The notes under the pieces: model-generated | What the model saw: only the letters and a program-made list of their open reading frames with translations | Databases searched by the model: none | What the model was told of the DNA's origin: nothing | Position numbers and translations under genes: made by a program | Part shown: positions 13,986-26,809 of the stretch, piece by piece | How the letters are laid out: each line of letters begins with the position of its first letter | Position numbering within the stretch: position 1 is the first letter of the stretch | DNA from: Mycobacterium sp. 050128 | GTDB taxonomy: Bacteria > Actinomycetota > Actinomycetes > Mycobacteriales > Mycobacteriaceae | DNA length: 64,000 bases | Reading direction: 5' to 3' | Assembly (NCBI RefSeq): GCF_036409155.1 | Contig: NZ_JAZGLW010000001.1 | Span: 1,550,001-1,614,000 of the forward strand

Positions 13986-15148
13986 GGTTGCATCACCGAA
14001 ACCCGGCCGGTGTCATCGTCTTGCAAGTCGATGTGCACCCGCCTAGCGTCCCAGCCTGCCGGGATATCTTCCAGTACCGCCGCGGTTACCAGCACTTGTT
14101 CGGCCGATTCCGCTACGGCGGCCAGGGCGCGGCGGCGCGCCGCGTCGAGTTCGGCGAAGACATCGTCGAGCAATAGCACCGGCTCGCTGCCGTCGGCGCG
14201 AAGTAACTCATACGCCGCCAGCCGCAGCGCGATCGCAAAAGACCACGATTCACCGTGGCTGGCAAAGCCTTTCGCTGGTTGATCCCCGAGACGAAGTTCC
14301 AAGTCGTCGCGGTGCGGGCCCACCAGGCACACGCCACGTTCCAGTTCGGCATTGCGGCGGGCCGCCAGCGCGGCGAGCAACGCGGCTTCCAGAAATTCGC
14401 GGTCGATGCCCGCGCCGTCTTGCGCCCCGTCGGTACCCAAACCGTCGATGCTCGTTCGGTAATTGATCCCCGCCGGCCGCGATCCCGGCGCCAGCAGCTG
14501 GTAAGCCTTCTCCACCTCCGGTGCCAGCTGGTTCACCAGATCGATACGGGCGGCCATTAATTCGGCTCCGTGCCCGGCCAGTCGGCTGTCCCACACGTCG
14601 AGCGTGTCCAACGCGCTGGTGTCGCCACGATGGCGAGATCCGGCCAGCGACTTCAACAGTGCGGTGCGCTGTCGCAGCACCTTGTCGTAATCCGCGCGCA
14701 GCGCGGCGACCGCCGGGCGGCGCACGGTCGCCAAATCATCGAGATAACGACGCCGGTCCGCGGGATCACCCCGGACCAGCGACAGGTCTTCAGGAGCAAA
14801 GAGCACCGCGCGCAATACCCCCACCACCTCGCGGGTACTGCGCATCGGCGAGCGGTTCAACCGAGCCTTGTTCGCGCGTCCGGCGGCAATCTCCAAATCG
14901 ATCGCGCATTCCCGACCCTCGTTGACCACAATCGTCGAAACCACCGCCCGATCGGCGCCCGACCGGATCAGCGGGGCATCGGTTCCGACCCGGTGTGATC
15001 CCAAAGTGGTCGAATACCAAAGTGCCTCAACCAAATTCGTCTTCCCGAAACCGTTCGGACCGACGAACACCGTCCGGCCCGGTTCGAGCTCGAGGTCGGC
15101 TTGTGCCCAGGACCGAAAATTGCGCAGCCCCAAATGCCGGACGTACAC
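13982..15148 (-). CDS. recF: DNA replication/repair protein RecF
   Basis: SMC-like ATPase (388 aa) of the RecFOR pathway that loads RecA at gaps and helps stalled forks. Walker A is [11 protein letters not shown] (about residues 29-39), the signature region is in the C-terminal half and Walker B is [11 protein letters not shown]. The start is GTG ([14 protein letters not shown]). It begins on the base next to the dnaN stop with no gap, so the genes are co-transcribed and probably translationally coupled. Confidence 0.98.
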   Translation of the reverse strand: MYVRHLGLRNFRSWAQADLELEPGRTVFVGPNGFGKTNLVEALWYSTTLGSHRVGTDAPLIRSGADRAVVSTIVVNEGRECAIDLEIAAGRANKARLNRSPMRSTREVVGVLRAVLFAPEDLSLVRGDPADRRRYLDDLATVRRPAVAALRADYDKVLRQRTALLKSLAGSRHRGDTSALDTLDVWDSRLAGHGAELMAARIDLVNQLAPEVEKAYQLLAPGSRPAGINYRTSIDGLGTDGAQDGAGIDREFLEAALLAALAARRNAELERGVCLVGPHRDDLELRLGDQPAKGFASHGESWSFAIALRLAAYELLRADGSEPVLLLDDVFAELDAARRRALAAVAESAEQVLVTAAVLEDIPAGWDARRVHIDLQDDDTGRVSVMQP

Positions 15149-16348
15149 CTATCCGGGCAACCGAACTGGCATCAGCAGGTAGACGTACTCCGTCGGCAAC
15201 GCCGAGAACGGACCAGTGCCCGTCGGATGGCTGTCGTCGTCGAATGCCGGACGCAGCAACGCCGGCTTGCCCGGGGTGGTGAAACCGAACGACACCCTGT
15301 CGGCCTTCACCGAGCCCAGTCCGTCGGTCAGGTAGGTCGGGTTGAATGCGATGGTCAGCGGTTCGCCGGAGAAATCGACCGCGAGTTCTTCCTCGGCGCG
15401 ACCGACATCGTCGGCGCCGGCCGACAGACGCAACAGGCCTTCGGCGAATTCCATGCGCACCTGTGCACCCCGGTCGGCCACCAACGCAACGAGCTTGATG
15501 GCCTCGGTCAGCTCGGCGACGTTGATCGTCGCGACCGCGGTGTGTTCGGCCGGCAGCAGCTGACGAAACTTCGGGAACTCCGCATCCAGCAGTCGCGTGG
15601 TGCTGCGCTTGCCGTTGCCGCTGATCCCGAGGAGCCCCTCTTTGCCGACTCCGCTGCCCGCACCCAAGGACAACCGAACCTCGGAACCGTCCGTTCCTGT
15701 CTTGGCGGCCTCGGCCAGCGTCTTCGCCGGCACCAACACGGCCGCCTCGATGTCGGACGACAACGCCGACCAGGTCAGCTCACGAACCGCCAGACGGAAC
15801 CTGTCGGTCGCGGCCAAAACCACCGTCTCACCCGAGATCTCGACCCGGATGCCGGTCAACATCGGCAACGTGTCATCCCGGCCGGCGGCGATGGCGACCT
15901 GGCTGATCGCCTCGGCGAACAAATCCGAGGGCAAGCTCCCGGTCTCTTCGGGCAGCGTCGGCAGCGTCGGGTAATCCTCGACCGCCATCGTCGGCAACGA
16001 AAACTTGGCGCTGCCACATGTCAACGCGACACGATTGCCGTCGACGTAGAAGTCGATCGGCTTGTCCGGCAACGCCCTAGTGATATCTGACAACAGCCTG
16101 CCCGACACCAAAACGCTTCCCGGAGAAGCTATTTCGGCAGGAATCTGTGCTTCCGCGGAAACTTCGTAATCGAATCCCGAGATCGTCAAGCCCTCATCCG
16201 AACCGGTCAGCAGCACGCCGGAAAGAACAGGGACCGCCGGCCTGCTCGGCAGATTCTTCGCAACCCACGACACCGCGTCGGCGAAAGATTCTCGGACCAG
16301 GCGGAACTTCAGATCGGTGAGACCAGCACTTGTCGTCGCCACGTCCAT
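15149..16348 (-). CDS. dnaN: DNA polymerase III beta subunit (sliding clamp)
   Basis: Ring-shaped processivity clamp of 399 aa with three repeated clamp domains. The start is ATG ([17 protein letters not shown]) and the C-terminus (LMPVRLPG) is the end of the clamp-ligand groove. A GAAGGGA Shine-Dalgarno sequence lies before the ATG. It is separated from dnaA by the 536-base oriC region, the standard actinobacterial arrangement. Confidence 0.99.
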   Translation of the reverse strand: MDVATTSAGLTDLKFRLVRESFADAVSWVAKNLPSRPAVPVLSGVLLTGSDEGLTISGFDYEVSAEAQIPAEIASPGSVLVSGRLLSDITRALPDKPIDFYVDGNRVALTCGSAKFSLPTMAVEDYPTLPTLPEETGSLPSDLFAEAISQVAIAAGRDDTLPMLTGIRVEISGETVVLAATDRFRLAVRELTWSALSSDIEAAVLVPAKTLAEAAKTGTDGSEVRLSLGAGSGVGKEGLLGISGNGKRSTTRLLDAEFPKFRQLLPAEHTAVATINVAELTEAIKLVALVADRGAQVRMEFAEGLLRLSAGADDVGRAEEELAVDFSGEPLTIAFNPTYLTDGLGSVKADRVSFGFTTPGKPALLRPAFDDDSHPTGTGPFSALPTEYVYLLMPVRLPG

Positions 16349-16884
16349 AGCGTCCCTTCACCTACCCAAAGTTCCAAAATCCGGCAGCTAGCTTCCCGCC
16401 CCGCTAGCTTGGGGCCCGCACCGAACGCCGAGGTGAGTTACATGCCACGACGTCGACAACGGGAGTCGAATCACAACCGTAGAGCTTCTGCGCCCATCTT
16501 GAAAGCTAATCGTTAAGGCCGACAAGCCGAGTCGACGAGAGGTCCGCGAGTGCTGTGAGGCGACGCGTCCCCAAAGCTGTTCTTCAAAGAAGAAATAACG
16601 GATAGATCTCAGTACCAGTATTAAGGGCTGTGCAATCTGGGGACAGGTCCGGTTCGGCGCAGCTAGCACGTCGATCGGCTTGTGGATGACCGCGTTGGTA
16701 ACTGTGCAGTCGATGTTGGGCCACTGGGGATGGGTCGGCGGTGTGCACGTCGCGGCGGATTGCTGCACTGTTGTTTGGGACGCTTGTACACAATGCTGCG
16801 CACATCCTTCAGCTGTGACTGGAGTTGCAGACGTGCGGGAAGTTTTTTGAAAAAATTTGGCGCGCGATGGCCGAAACCGCGGAA
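16349..16884. other. oriC: Chromosomal replication origin oriC (dnaA-dnaN intergenic)
   Basis: A 536-base gene-free stretch between dnaN and dnaA, the established oriC location in mycobacteria. Near-consensus DnaA boxes (one mismatch each) are TTGTACACA at 16784-16792 and, on the minus strand, TCATCCACA at 16681-16689. A weaker minus-strand CTGTCCCCA lies near 16638. AT-rich stretches that could unwind lie at 16575-16625 and, next to the dnaA stop, 16842-16858 (GTTTTTTGAAAAAATTT). Boxes are sparse and degenerate, as known for mycobacterial origins. Confidence 0.9.
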
Positions 16885-18408
16885 TCAGCGCTTGGAGCGC
16901 TGACGGATGCGAGTGGTGAGTTCCTTGACGTGATCGAACACTTCACGCCGCTCGGCCATCTCGGACAAGATCTTTCGCTGCGCGTACATGACCGTGGTGT
17001 GGTCGCGGCCGAACGCTTGGCCGATCTTGGGCAATGACAGATCGGTGAGCTCCCGGCACAGATACATTGCGATTTGGCGTGACTGAGCCAGGGCCCGGGT
17101 CTTGCCCGGACCGCGTAACTCCTCGACGGTGGTGTCGAAGTATTCGGCGGTGGCGGCCATGATGGTCGCCGCACTGATTTGCATCGTGCTCGCATCGGCG
17201 ATCAGATCGCGCAGCACGATCTCGGCCAATGACTTGTCGATCGGCGTCTTGTTCAGCGAGGCGAACGCGGTGACCCGGATCAGGGCGCCCTCGAGTTCGC
17301 GAATGTTGCGCTCGATGCTGCTGGCGATGAGTTCGAGGACATCGTCGGGAACCGCAAGTCGTTCCATCTGTGCCTTCTTGCGCAGAATCGCGATGCGGGT
17401 TTCCAGTTCCGGCGGCTGGACGTCGGTGATCAGTCCCCACTCGAACCGTGTTCGCAGCCGGTCTTCCAGGGTGGCGAGTTGTTTGGGCGGCCGGTCCGAC
17501 GAGATGACGATCTGCTTGTTGGCATTGTGCAAGGTGTTGAAGGTGTGGAAGAACTCTTCCTGGATACCTTCTTTGCCCTCGATGAACTGAATGTCATCCA
17601 CCAGCAGGACATCGACATCGCGGTAGCTGCGCTTGAACGCGACCTTGCGGTCGTCGCGAAGCGAGTTGATGAAGTCGTTGGTGAACTCCTCGGTCGACAC
17701 GTACTTGACGCGCATACCGGGGAACAGTCGTTGCGCGTAATTCCCTGCGGCATGCAACAAGTGGGTCTTGCCGAGGCCGGACTCGCCCCAGATGAACAAC
17801 GGGTTGTAGGCGCGCGCCGGCGCCTCCGCGATGGCCAGGGCCGCGGCATGAGCGAAGCGATTGGAGGCACCGATGACGAAAGTCTCGAAGGTGTAGCGCC
17901 GGTTGAGACTGGTCCCGCCGGCGGCCGCGGCCGCGTCGTTGCTGTGCGGACGTTCGGCGAAGTAGTTGGGCCAGTTCTGTTCGACGCCGATTGCTTCACC
18001 GTTTTCGTCGGCCTCGTCGGCGTCACTTGACGTTTCTAGACCGATGTCATCGGTGAAGGTATCGCCCTGCGGAAAGGGCGGGTCGTCGGCGTCGTCGGAA
18101 GGCGGCGCGATGCGGACACCGAGTTGAATCTGCTGACCGAGCCGGCGGCTGAGCGCGTCGGTGATCGGGGTGCGCAGATGCCGCTCGATTTCGTTTTGTA
18201 CGAAACTGCTCGGCACTGACAAGAGGGCGAAGCCCTCAACGATGGTCAGCGGTTGAACAAGGTTCAGCCATGCCCGCTGTTGAGGAGTGAGCGGGGTGAC
18301 AAGCGTCGTGCGATTACCGGCCGCACCATCCGCGTCGGCCTCGCCGTTGAGCTCAGAGACGACCGCATTCCACACTGTCGTGAAACCAGAACCGGGGTCA
18401 TCGGTCAA
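16885..18408 (-). CDS. dnaA: Chromosomal replication initiator DnaA
   Basis: AAA+ initiator of 507 aa that binds 9-mer DnaA boxes and melts oriC. Domain I is at the N-terminus (WNAVVSEL...[10 protein letters not shown]) and domain II is an acidic linker. Domain III has Walker [12 protein letters not shown] and Walker [10 protein letters not shown]. Domain IV is the box-binding helix-turn-helix with [12 protein letters not shown]. The start codon is TTG ([13 protein letters not shown]), as in Mtb dnaA, which may limit translation. Confidence 0.99.
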   Translation of the reverse strand: MTDDPGSGFTTVWNAVVSELNGEADADGAAGNRTTLVTPLTPQQRAWLNLVQPLTIVEGFALLSVPSSFVQNEIERHLRTPITDALSRRLGQQIQLGVRIAPPSDDADDPPFPQGDTFTDDIGLETSSDADEADENGEAIGVEQNWPNYFAERPHSNDAAAAAGGTSLNRRYTFETFVIGASNRFAHAAALAIAEAPARAYNPLFIWGESGLGKTHLLHAAGNYAQRLFPGMRVKYVSTEEFTNDFINSLRDDRKVAFKRSYRDVDVLLVDDIQFIEGKEGIQEEFFHTFNTLHNANKQIVISSDRPPKQLATLEDRLRTRFEWGLITDVQPPELETRIAILRKKAQMERLAVPDDVLELIASSIERNIRELEGALIRVTAFASLNKTPIDKSLAEIVLRDLIADASTMQISAATIMAATAEYFDTTVEELRGPGKTRALAQSRQIAMYLCRELTDLSLPKIGQAFGRDHTTVMYAQRKILSEMAERREVFDHVKELTTRIRQRSKR

Positions 18409-19031
18409 CGACGCATCTCCCTGGTCCTAGAACGATCCGGGGTCGAGGTATACCCACGCTTGGCGACAAAGCAACTGTCCACATAGTTATACACAGGTGT
18501 GGACAGGATAGGCGTATGCGGGCCGCAACCTACCGGCGACGGCTCGCGATCCACGGGCTGGAGACAACCCGAGCTAGGCCGTCTGCACAGCGAGTAGATC
18601 CGCCATCATGCTTCGTTGTCGAGCGCCGTTCCGGTCTGAAACGGCATTGCCCGAAGCTAACAGTTTTCCGTGCGGCTGCCAACAGTTCTGTTGCATTCCA
18701 GTCGCGTTCTTTGGTGTTCATCGGGGCGTGCTGCGGCGTGTCGCCGACGTCTTGCCGATGGCCTGCGCCGGCAGTCAAGAATTTCAGCTCGGGTGTCAGT
18801 GGGTTCGTTGGGGCAGACCAAGTTTGACCCAGGGAACGCTCGTCAGTACCCTCATACAGTCGCCCGAAAGTCGGCGATACGGCTGCGACCCAGGAGTTAT
18901 TCGCCCGGGGACCGCGCCGGCCAGCAGCGAGAACCACTTTTCGACCGACTCACGACGCAATGTAGCTGAGCTAACGTGAACGGCCGAATGGCGGGGACAA
19001 GCTTCTAGCGAGACAGAACGAGGAGAACGCC
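18409..19031. promoter_or_regulatory. rpmH-dnaA divergent intergenic region
   Basis: A gene-free stretch of 623 bases between divergent dnaA (-) and rpmH (+); it must carry both promoters. A DnaA-box cluster lies about 70-100 bases upstream of dnaA. A TAACGT hexamer at 18972-18977 is a possible rpmH -10. I found no convincing small gene. Confidence 0.75.
18475..18506. promoter_or_regulatory. Three-box DnaA binding cluster upstream of dnaA
   Basis: CTGTCCACA (18475-18483), TTATACACA (18487-18495, a perfect match to TTATNCACA) and TGTGGACAG (18498-18506, the exact inverse of the first) lie within 32 bases. The spacing and inverted symmetry suggest cooperative DnaA binding, probably for autoregulation of dnaA, or as part of an extended origin. 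Confidence 0.75.
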
Positions 19032-19175
19032 GTGGCCAAGGGCAAGCGGACTTTCCAGCCGAACAACCGGCGCCGTGCTCGTGTGCACGGATTCCGCTTG
19101 CGGATGCGCACTCGGGCCGGGCGCGCCATCGTGTCTGACCGGCGCCGCAAGGGCCGCCGCGCGTTATCTGCCTGA
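19032..19175 (+). CDS. rpmH: Large ribosomal subunit protein bL34
   Basis: A 47-aa, very basic ribosomal protein starting at GTG with GAGGAG 7 bases upstream. It carries the family signature [25 protein letters not shown] and ends [10 protein letters not shown]. It is 14 bases upstream of rnpA, the conserved order at bacterial origins. Confidence 0.98.
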   Translation: MAKGKRTFQPNNRRRARVHGFRLRMRTRAGRAIVSDRRRKGRRALSA

Positions 19176-19189
19176 TCTGACCGACAGGC

Positions 19190-19555
19190 GTGCTGGCGGT
19201 GCTTCCCGCGCGCAACCGCATGAGGCGGTCACGGGAATTCGACGCGACAGTGAAGAACGGGATGCGCACCGCGCAGCCCGATCTTGTCGTCCATGTGCGC
19301 CGGGGAGACGATGACGAATCGGGTCCACACGTGGGGCTGATCGTCGCCAAGTCGGTCGGCTCGGCCGTCGATCGCCACCGGGTCTCACGCCGGCTTCGCC
19401 ACGCCGTCCGGGGCATGCTGCCCGATCTTCATCAACACGACCAGGTGGTCATCCGGGCGCTGCCGAGTAGTCGGCAGGTGTCGTCGGCGCGATTGGAGCA
19501 GGAGTTGCGCAAAGGTCTACGGCGCGCCTTCGAACGTGCGGGGACCGACCGGTGA
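19190..19555 (+). CDS. rnpA: Ribonuclease P protein component
   Basis: Protein cofactor (121 aa) of RNase P, which removes tRNA 5' leaders. The N-terminus [20 protein letters not shown] and the RNR-like basic helix [19 protein letters not shown] are diagnostic. It starts at GTG. The stop overlaps the start of yidD by 4 bases. Confidence 0.97.
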   Translation: MLAVLPARNRMRRSREFDATVKNGMRTAQPDLVVHVRRGDDDESGPHVGLIVAKSVGSAVDRHRVSRRLRHAVRGMLPDLHQHDQVVIRALPSSRQVSSARLEQELRKGLRRAFERAGTDR

Positions 19556-19914
19556 CCGTCACGGCGCCGGTGCGCGGGGGAATGGGCGGCGCCAGTCGGA
19601 CCCTGGTGCGCGGCCTGGTTTTCCTCATCCAGCTGTACCGGCACATGGTGTCGCCGCTGCGGCCGGCGACATGTCGCTTCGTGCCGACCTGCAGTCAATA
19701 CGCCGTGGACGCCCTCACCGAGTACGGGTTGATTCGCGGGAGCTGGCTGGCGGCGGTCAGGCTCGCCAAGTGCGGACCGTGGCATCGGGGAGGATGGGAC
19801 CCGATACCGGAACGCGCCTCAGAACGCCGGGGCTGCCGGATGGACTTTGCAGACACCAGCGCCGCCGGGGACATCCCGGCGCCGCGAGGGGAGAGTGAAT
19901 CTTTTGTCGTTTGA
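19552..19914 (+). CDS. yidD: Membrane protein insertion efficiency factor YidD
   Basis: A 120-aa protein (family core about 70-85 aa) that assists YidC-dependent membrane insertion. The core motif is [20 protein letters not shown] followed by [10 protein letters not shown] and [13 protein letters not shown], with the conserved cysteines present. A 25-30 residue C-terminal extension is unconserved. It starts with GTG inside the rnpA stop, and its end overlaps the yidC start by 20 bases. Confidence 0.96.
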   Translation: MTVTAPVRGGMGGASRTLVRGLVFLIQLYRHMVSPLRPATCRFVPTCSQYAVDALTEYGLIRGSWLAAVRLAKCGPWHRGGWDPIPERASERRGCRMDFADTSAAGDIPAPRGESESFVV

Positions 19915-21010
19915 TCTGTTTAGCCTCGACTTCGTCTACTACCCGGTGTCGTGGATCATGTGGGTTTGGTACAAGCTGTTCGCGGCATTGCTGGGGCCCT
20001 CGAACTTCTTCGCGTGGGCCCTGTCGGTGATGTTCCTGGTCTTCACGCTGCGGGCGCTGCTCTACAAGCCGTTCGTGCGGCAGATCCGCACCACTCGCCA
20101 GATGCAGGAACTGCAGCCACAGATCAAGGCGCTGCAGAAGAAGTACGGCAAGGATCGGCAGCGCATGGCGCTCGAGATGCAGAAGCTGCAACGGGAGCAC
20201 GGGTTCAACCCGATCCTCGGCTGCTTGCCGATGCTCGCCCAGATCCCGGTGTTCCTCGGGCTCTATCACGTGCTGCGTTCGTTCAACCGGACGACCGGCG
20301 GCTTCGGACAGCCGCAGATGTCGGTAGTCCAGAACCGGGCGACGGGCAACTACGTGTTCAGCCCGATGGACGTCGGGCACTTCCTGGATGCGAATCTGTT
20401 CGGCGCGCCGATCGGGGCGTCCATGACGCAGCGCACCGGGTTGGACGCCTTCATTGATTTCAGCCGGCCCTCGGTCATCTTGGTCGGCGCTCCGGTGATG
20501 ATCATGGCCGGCATCGCCACCTACTTCAACAGCCGCGCATCGGTGGCGCGACAGAGTCCCGAGGCCGCCGCCAATCCGCAGACCGCGATGATGAACAAAA
20601 TGGCGCTGTACGTGTTCCCGCTCGGTGTCGTGGTCGGCGGCCCGTTCCTACCGCTGGCCATCATCCTGTACTGGTTCGCCAACAACATCTGGACCTTCGG
20701 CCAGCAGCACTACGTGTTCAACATGATTGAGAAAGAGGACGAGGCCAAGAAGCAAGAGGTGCTGCAACGACGCGCGGCCAACGCACCGGCGCCGGGAGCC
20801 AAGCCGAAGCGCAAGGCAGCGCCGGCGAGTGGTAACGGGGCACCACCGGCTGACGACGACAGCGCACCGGAGACGGATGCCGGGGGCGGCGCGGCCGAAG
20901 GAAAGACAACTGGCGCTGTACCGGACAAACCGGACACGGCCGGGAGCGCAGACGGTTCGGCCAACCGCACGCCCCGCCCCGGGGCTCGACCGAAACGACG
21001 GAAGCGCTGA
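19895..21010 (+). CDS. yidC: Membrane protein insertase YidC
   Basis: Integral membrane insertase/chaperone of 371 aa acting alone or with Sec. Several transmembrane helices are seen ([79 protein letters not shown]), with the cytoplasmic helical hairpin [19 protein letters not shown] between them and a long charged C-terminal tail rich in Pro/Ala/Lys. The GTG at 19895 is chosen because Mtb starts at this place and GAGGGGAG precedes it. Confidence 0.97.
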   Translation: MNLLSFDLFSLDFVYYPVSWIMWVWYKLFAALLGPSNFFAWALSVMFLVFTLRALLYKPFVRQIRTTRQMQELQPQIKALQKKYGKDRQRMALEMQKLQREHGFNPILGCLPMLAQIPVFLGLYHVLRSFNRTTGGFGQPQMSVVQNRATGNYVFSPMDVGHFLDANLFGAPIGASMTQRTGLDAFIDFSRPSVILVGAPVMIMAGIATYFNSRASVARQSPEAAANPQTAMMNKMALYVFPLGVVVGGPFLPLAIILYWFANNIWTFGQQHYVFNMIEKEDEAKKQEVLQRRAANAPAPGAKPKRKAAPASGNGAPPADDDSAPETDAGGGAAEGKTTGAVPDKPDTAGSADGSANRTPRPGARPKRRKR

Positions 21011-21094
21011 CGAATAGCGCCACAGCTTTACCGGGCCGTCTCCGGAGAGTGATCCGAATGAGACAGGGACGGACCCATGGATGAGGGAGAGAAA

Positions 21095-21670
21095 ATGACG
21101 GACGCTGACACCACCGAACGCGAGTTGGACACCCAAGTGGCGATCGAGGATGAGGCCGACGAGACCGACGAATCGGCGGAGGCGGGTGCCGACGAAGGCG
21201 ACGACCTGGAGGAGCGGTTGGTCGCCGAGGGCGAGATCGCCGGCGACTATCTGGAAGAGCTGTTGGATCTGCTGGACTTCGACGGCGACATCGATCTCGA
21301 TGTCGAGGGCAACCGCGCGGTCGTCAGCATCGACGGCAGCGACGACCTGAACAAGTTGGTCGGCCGCGGCGGCGAGGTGCTCGATGCACTCCAGGAACTG
21401 ACCCGACTCGCGGTCCACCAGAAGACCGGAGTGCGCAGCCGGCTGATGCTCGACATCGCGGGTTGGCGGCGGCGCCGTCGCGAGGAATTGGCCGCGCTGG
21501 GCGACAAGGTCGCGCGACGGGTGCTGGAGAGCGGCGAGCGTGAAGAGCTCAAGCCGATGACCCCGTTCGAGCGAAAGATCGTCCACGACGCCGTCGCGGC
21601 GGTGGCCGGAGTCCACAGCGAGAGCGAGGGTGTGGAGCCGAGCCGGCGCGTGGTCGTCCTGCACGACTAG
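21095..21670 (+). CDS. jag: Jag/KhpB-type RNA-binding protein
   Basis: A 191-aa protein with an acidic disordered N-terminus (about 45 residues), a KH-type domain (FDGDIDLDVEGNRAVVSIDG, LNKLVGRGGEVLDALQEL) and a C-terminal R3H domain (RRRREELAALGDKVARRV, PMTPFERKIVHDAV, SEGVEPSRRVVV). Jag/KhpB proteins bind RNA and affect cell elongation. The ATG at 21095 is chosen for its GGGAGAG Shine-Dalgarno sequence and agreement with Mtb Rv3920c. An in-frame ATG at 21077 is an alternative. Confidence 0.95.
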   Translation: MTDADTTERELDTQVAIEDEADETDESAEAGADEGDDLEERLVAEGEIAGDYLEELLDLLDFDGDIDLDVEGNRAVVSIDGSDDLNKLVGRGGEVLDALQELTRLAVHQKTGVRSRLMLDIAGWRRRRREELAALGDKVARRVLESGEREELKPMTPFERKIVHDAVAAVAGVHSESEGVEPSRRVVVLHD

Positions 21671-23547
<1,877 letters not shown>

Positions 23548-23570
23548 CCACCATTCGTGAAGGGACGACA

Positions 23571-24554
23571 ATGACGACTGCGGGCAAGAAGAAGGGCGGG
23601 CTCGGCCGAGGTCTTGCTGCGCTGATCCCCACCGGACCCGCCGAGGGCGACGAGGGTCCCGCGACGCTGGGTCCGCGGATGGGAGACGCCGCTGCCGATG
23701 TGTTGATCGGCGGGCCGGCGCCGACCGCCAACGAGATGGGCGCGGTGTATCGCGAGATCTCGCCGGGCGATATCGAGCCCAACCCCAAGCAGCCCAGGCA
23801 GGTGTTCGACGACGAGGCGCTGGCCGAACTGGTGCACTCGATCCGCGAGTTCGGCCTTTTGCAGCCCATCGTGGTGCGCGCGGTCACCCCAGCACCGGGC
23901 GGCGCGCGGTACCAGATCGTGATGGGGGAGCGGCGCTGGCGGGCGGCCCAGGAGGCGCAGCTGGCCACCATTCCCGCCATCGTGCGAGAGACGACCGACG
24001 ACAACCTGCTGCGCGACGCCCTCCTCGAGAACATCCACCGGGCACAGCTGAACCCGTTGGAAGAAGCGGCGGCATACCAGCAGCTGCTCGACGAGTTCGG
24101 GGTCACCCACGACGAACTGGCCTCGCGAATCGGACGGTCGCGGCCGTTGATCACCAACATGATCCGGTTGCTCAAGCTGCCGATCGCCGTGCAGCGCCGA
24201 GTCGCTGCCGGAGTGCTGTCCGCCGGTCACGCCCGGGCACTGCTGTCGCTGGAAGCCGGGCCGGCGGCGCAGGAGGAGCTGGCGAGCCGGATCGTCGCCG
24301 AGGGTCTGTCGGTGCGCGCCACCGAAGAGGCCGTGACATTGGCCAATCGCGGCGATGCGGCGGCCCCGGCGGCGCCGCGGCGCAAGCCGATCCAGATGCC
24401 CGGTCTGCAAGATGTTGCCGATCGGCTGTCGAACGCATTCGACACCCGGGTAACCGTCAGCCTGGGCAAGCGCAAGGGCAGGATCGTGGTGGAGTTCGCT
24501 TCGGTCGAGGACCTACAGCGGATTATCGACACCATGGCCCCGCCGAAGGCATGA
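23571..24554 (+). CDS. parB: Chromosome partitioning protein ParB
   Basis: CTPase/DNA-binding clamp of 327 aa that loads at parS. N-terminal ParA-interaction motif [15 protein letters not shown], the ParB/Srx CTP-binding domain ([51 protein letters not shown]), helix-turn-helix ([21 protein letters not shown]) and a C-terminal dimerisation segment ending [13 protein letters not shown]. It is downstream of parA in the same operon. Confidence 0.98.
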   Translation: MTTAGKKKGGLGRGLAALIPTGPAEGDEGPATLGPRMGDAAADVLIGGPAPTANEMGAVYREISPGDIEPNPKQPRQVFDDEALAELVHSIREFGLLQPIVVRAVTPAPGGARYQIVMGERRWRAAQEAQLATIPAIVRETTDDNLLRDALLENIHRAQLNPLEEAAAYQQLLDEFGVTHDELASRIGRSRPLITNMIRLLKLPIAVQRRVAAGVLSAGHARALLSLEAGPAAQEELASRIVAEGLSVRATEEAVTLANRGDAAAPAAPRRKPIQMPGLQDVADRLSNAFDTRVTVSLGKRKGRIVVEFASVEDLQRIIDTMAPPKA

Positions 24555-24839
24555 CCAGTTACATTGTGTAATTACGTCACTGTGACAACGGATGAATTCA
24601 GACCGCGTATCTGATCCGCTCGAGCGCGGAGATCCGTTGTCCAACAGGCCTTTTCGATGCCCGGCCGTCGCCGGCGGCGCATTTCGGCGGGTTTGGGCCG
24701 CGACACCGACGTGGCCGGGTCAACACTGGCCCGAGAACAACAAACTCTCCTATCCTGGAGCGGTTGGTGGTGCACGCCAGCCTAGGTACAGCCGGGCTTG
24801 CGGCAATGGGCTGCGATACGCACGGAAGCCAGGAGGCCA

Positions 24840-25592
24840 GTGACTGCTCGAATCACGCCCCTGCGGCTCGAAGGCTTCGAGCAGCTGCCCAAGCATGCGC
24901 GCCGCTGTGTCTTCTGGGAGGTCGATCCCGCGACCCTCGGCGATCAGGACCACCTCGCCGATCCGGAATTCGAGAAAGAAGCATGGCTGTCGATGGTGAT
25001 GCTGGAGTGGGGGTCGTGCGGTCAGGTCGCGACCGCGATTCCCGACGAGCAAAGCGTCACCGATCCGCCGTGTCTGGGCTATGTGCTGTACGCGCCGCCG
25101 GGTGCGGTGCCGCGCGCGCATCGGTTTCCTACCGCGCCGGTCTCTCCGGACGCGGTGCTGCTGACTTCGATGGGTGTCGAACTCGGGCACGCCTCCGACG
25201 ACCTGCCACATGATCTGCTGGCCCGGGTGATCGACGAGTTGATGCGTCGTGGGGTCCGCGCGCTGGAAGCCTTCGGTCGCACTCCGGCGGCGTCGGAGTC
25301 CTTGGATCCCCAGCTCGCCGACCCCGACGTCCGGCCGGTGCTGGAGGCCCTCGGGGATTGCTCGGTGGACCGCTGCATCATTGATGCGGAGTTCTTGAAA
25401 GACGTGGGTTTCGTTGTGGTAGCACCACATCCGTACTTCCCGCGGCTGCGCCTCGAGCTTGACAAGGGGCTGGGGTGGAAGGCCGAGGTGGAAGCGGCCC
25501 TGGAGCGTCTACTGCAAAACGCTGAGCTTCAGCAACCGGTCGGCGCCGGATCGACAGCGGGAAATACGTTGCAGAACAAGCAGAACGGTTAA
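24840..25592 (+). CDS. GNAT-type acetyltransferase-like protein (Rv3916c-like)
   Basis: A 250-aa protein conserved after parB in mycobacteria (Mtb Rv3916c). It shows a GNAT-like fold (GYVLYAPPGAVPRA, LLTSMGVELGHASDDLPHDLLARVIDEL, LEAFGR, then CIIDAEFLKDVGFVVVAPHPYFPRLRLEL). The GTG start at 24840 is chosen for the perfect AGGAGG at 24831-24836. A -10-like TATCCT lies at 24752-24757 in the preceding 285-base gap, which otherwise holds nothing I recognise. The substrate is unknown. The 3' end overlaps convergent cwlM by 4 bases. Confidence 0.87.
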   Translation: MTARITPLRLEGFEQLPKHARRCVFWEVDPATLGDQDHLADPEFEKEAWLSMVMLEWGSCGQVATAIPDEQSVTDPPCLGYVLYAPPGAVPRAHRFPTAPVSPDAVLLTSMGVELGHASDDLPHDLLARVIDELMRRGVRALEAFGRTPAASESLDPQLADPDVRPVLEALGDCSVDRCIIDAEFLKDVGFVVVAPHPYFPRLRLELDKGLGWKAEVEAALERLLQNAELQQPVGAGSTAGNTLQNKQNG

Positions 25593-26809
25593 GTCCCGCC
25601 GAGGCGGGTCGTCCGTTCGACCGACAATTCGTGAGCAAGCAGCTCGGCGAAAGTGAAGGTGCCGGTAGGCCGGTCGTTCTTGCCCAGCAGGTAGAGCCGC
25701 TTGACCGCGGCGAGGATGCCTTCGGCCACCGCATCGCGTGTTTGCGTCGAGAGCAGCCTGTCCCGGTCACCGGGGTTGGTGATGTAGCCGACGTCGACCT
25801 GGACGGTGGGCATCCGGGTCAGTCGCAGCAGATCCCAGGTCCGACCATGCGTCCGGCAATCGCGTAACCCGGTGCGGGCCACCACTTCTCGCTGGATGAA
25901 GTCGGCGAGATTGCGGCCGATCGTCGACACCGACCCGTGCGAGTTGCCGAAGTGAAACGAGGCCACGCCGTTGGCGGGAATGCTGGCCTGAGCTTCGCAG
26001 CGCAGGCTGATCATCAGGTCGGCGCCGACGTTGTTGGCGGTAGCGGCCCGTTCGGCGTCCGACGGGCTGCGATTGGTCGGGCGGGACAGGAAGGTCTCCA
26101 TGCCGATCGCGGTCATCCGGCCTTCCAGCCGACTGGCCAAGTCCCACAAGATATCTGCTTCGCTGACCGGGCCGGTCGGTCCGTGTGCGATCAGACCATG
26201 GTCGTCACCGCCGCGACCCGGATCGATGATGATCCGCTTGCCCGAAAGTCGCGGACCCGAGCGCCGGACGAGTTCTTCTTCGCGAATGGCGTGGGGCGAA
26301 CCGCCGCTGACCCGCGAACTCAGAAAGTACAAGGAGCGCAAGGTTTCCGGTCCGCAGATGCCGTCCGCCGACATCCCGTACTCGCGTTGGTACGACATCA
26401 ACGCGTTGTGAGTTTGCAGGCCGAAATGTCCGTCGACCAAGCCGGTGTAGAAACCGAGATCTTGCAGCCGGGCCTGTAACGTCGCGACGTCGTCGCCATA
26501 GAGGGGAGCGCCGAATTGGTGGTAGAGCGTGCGCGCGCCGAGCCGGTAGGACGCCTCTTTCAGTGCCCGGTAAGTCGCCTCGCCGACGATGCCGTCAACG
26601 AGCAGGCCACGATGCTGCTGGAAGGCGCGGACGGCCTGATCAAGCTGGGCGTCGAAGACCTCGAGGGCGACATGCCGGCCCGTCGTCATATCTTCACCAG
26701 CGCCGTCCAGCAGCCCCAACGCAGCCAGCGAGGCCCGGATTTCGGTCACAGCTGCGCTGCGGTCACCACAGCGCAGAGCGTCGCCGTTTTCGCGGCGCGG
26801 ACTCGACAT
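25589..26809 (-). CDS. cwlM: CwlM, peptidoglycan-synthesis regulator of the amidase_3 family
   Basis: A 406-aa protein, the same length as Mtb CwlM, with two PG-binding-1 repeats (LDQAVRAFQQHRGLLVDGIVG; VATLQARLQDLGFYTGLVDG) and an amidase_3 domain (IIIDPGRGGDDHGLIA to TVQVDVGYITNP). Published work on the mycobacterial protein shows it is cytoplasmic, is phosphorylated by PknB, activates MurA, and is thought to have little or no amidase activity. No signal peptide is present, consistent with that. The region of the reported phospho-Thr (RPTGTFTFAELLAHEL) is intact. The start at MSSPRRENGDALRCGD matches Mtb. Confidence 0.96.
   Translation of the reverse strand: MSSPRRENGDALRCGDRSAAVTEIRASLAALGLLDGAGEDMTTGRHVALEVFDAQLDQAVRAFQQHRGLLVDGIVGEATYRALKEASYRLGARTLYHQFGAPLYGDDVATLQARLQDLGFYTGLVDGHFGLQTHNALMSYQREYGMSADGICGPETLRSLYFLSSRVSGGSPHAIREEELVRRSGPRLSGKRIIIDPGRGGDDHGLIAHGPTGPVSEADILWDLASRLEGRMTAIGMETFLSRPTNRSPSDAERAATANNVGADLMISLRCEAQASIPANGVASFHFGNSHGSVSTIGRNLADFIQREVVARTGLRDCRTHGRTWDLLRLTRMPTVQVDVGYITNPGDRDRLLSTQTRDAVAEGILAAVKRLYLLGKNDRPTGTFTFAELLAHELSVERTTRLGGT

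Noticed and set aside
16842..16858. Rho-independent terminator for dnaA
   Set aside because: The T/A-rich stretch after dnaA has only a short TTTTTGAAAAA symmetry without a GC stem; an AT-rich unwinding element is more likely.
18516..18970. Open frames in the dnaA-rpmH gap
   Set aside because: No Shine-Dalgarno sequence, no recognisable family, and they overlap one another on both strands; the region is regulatory.
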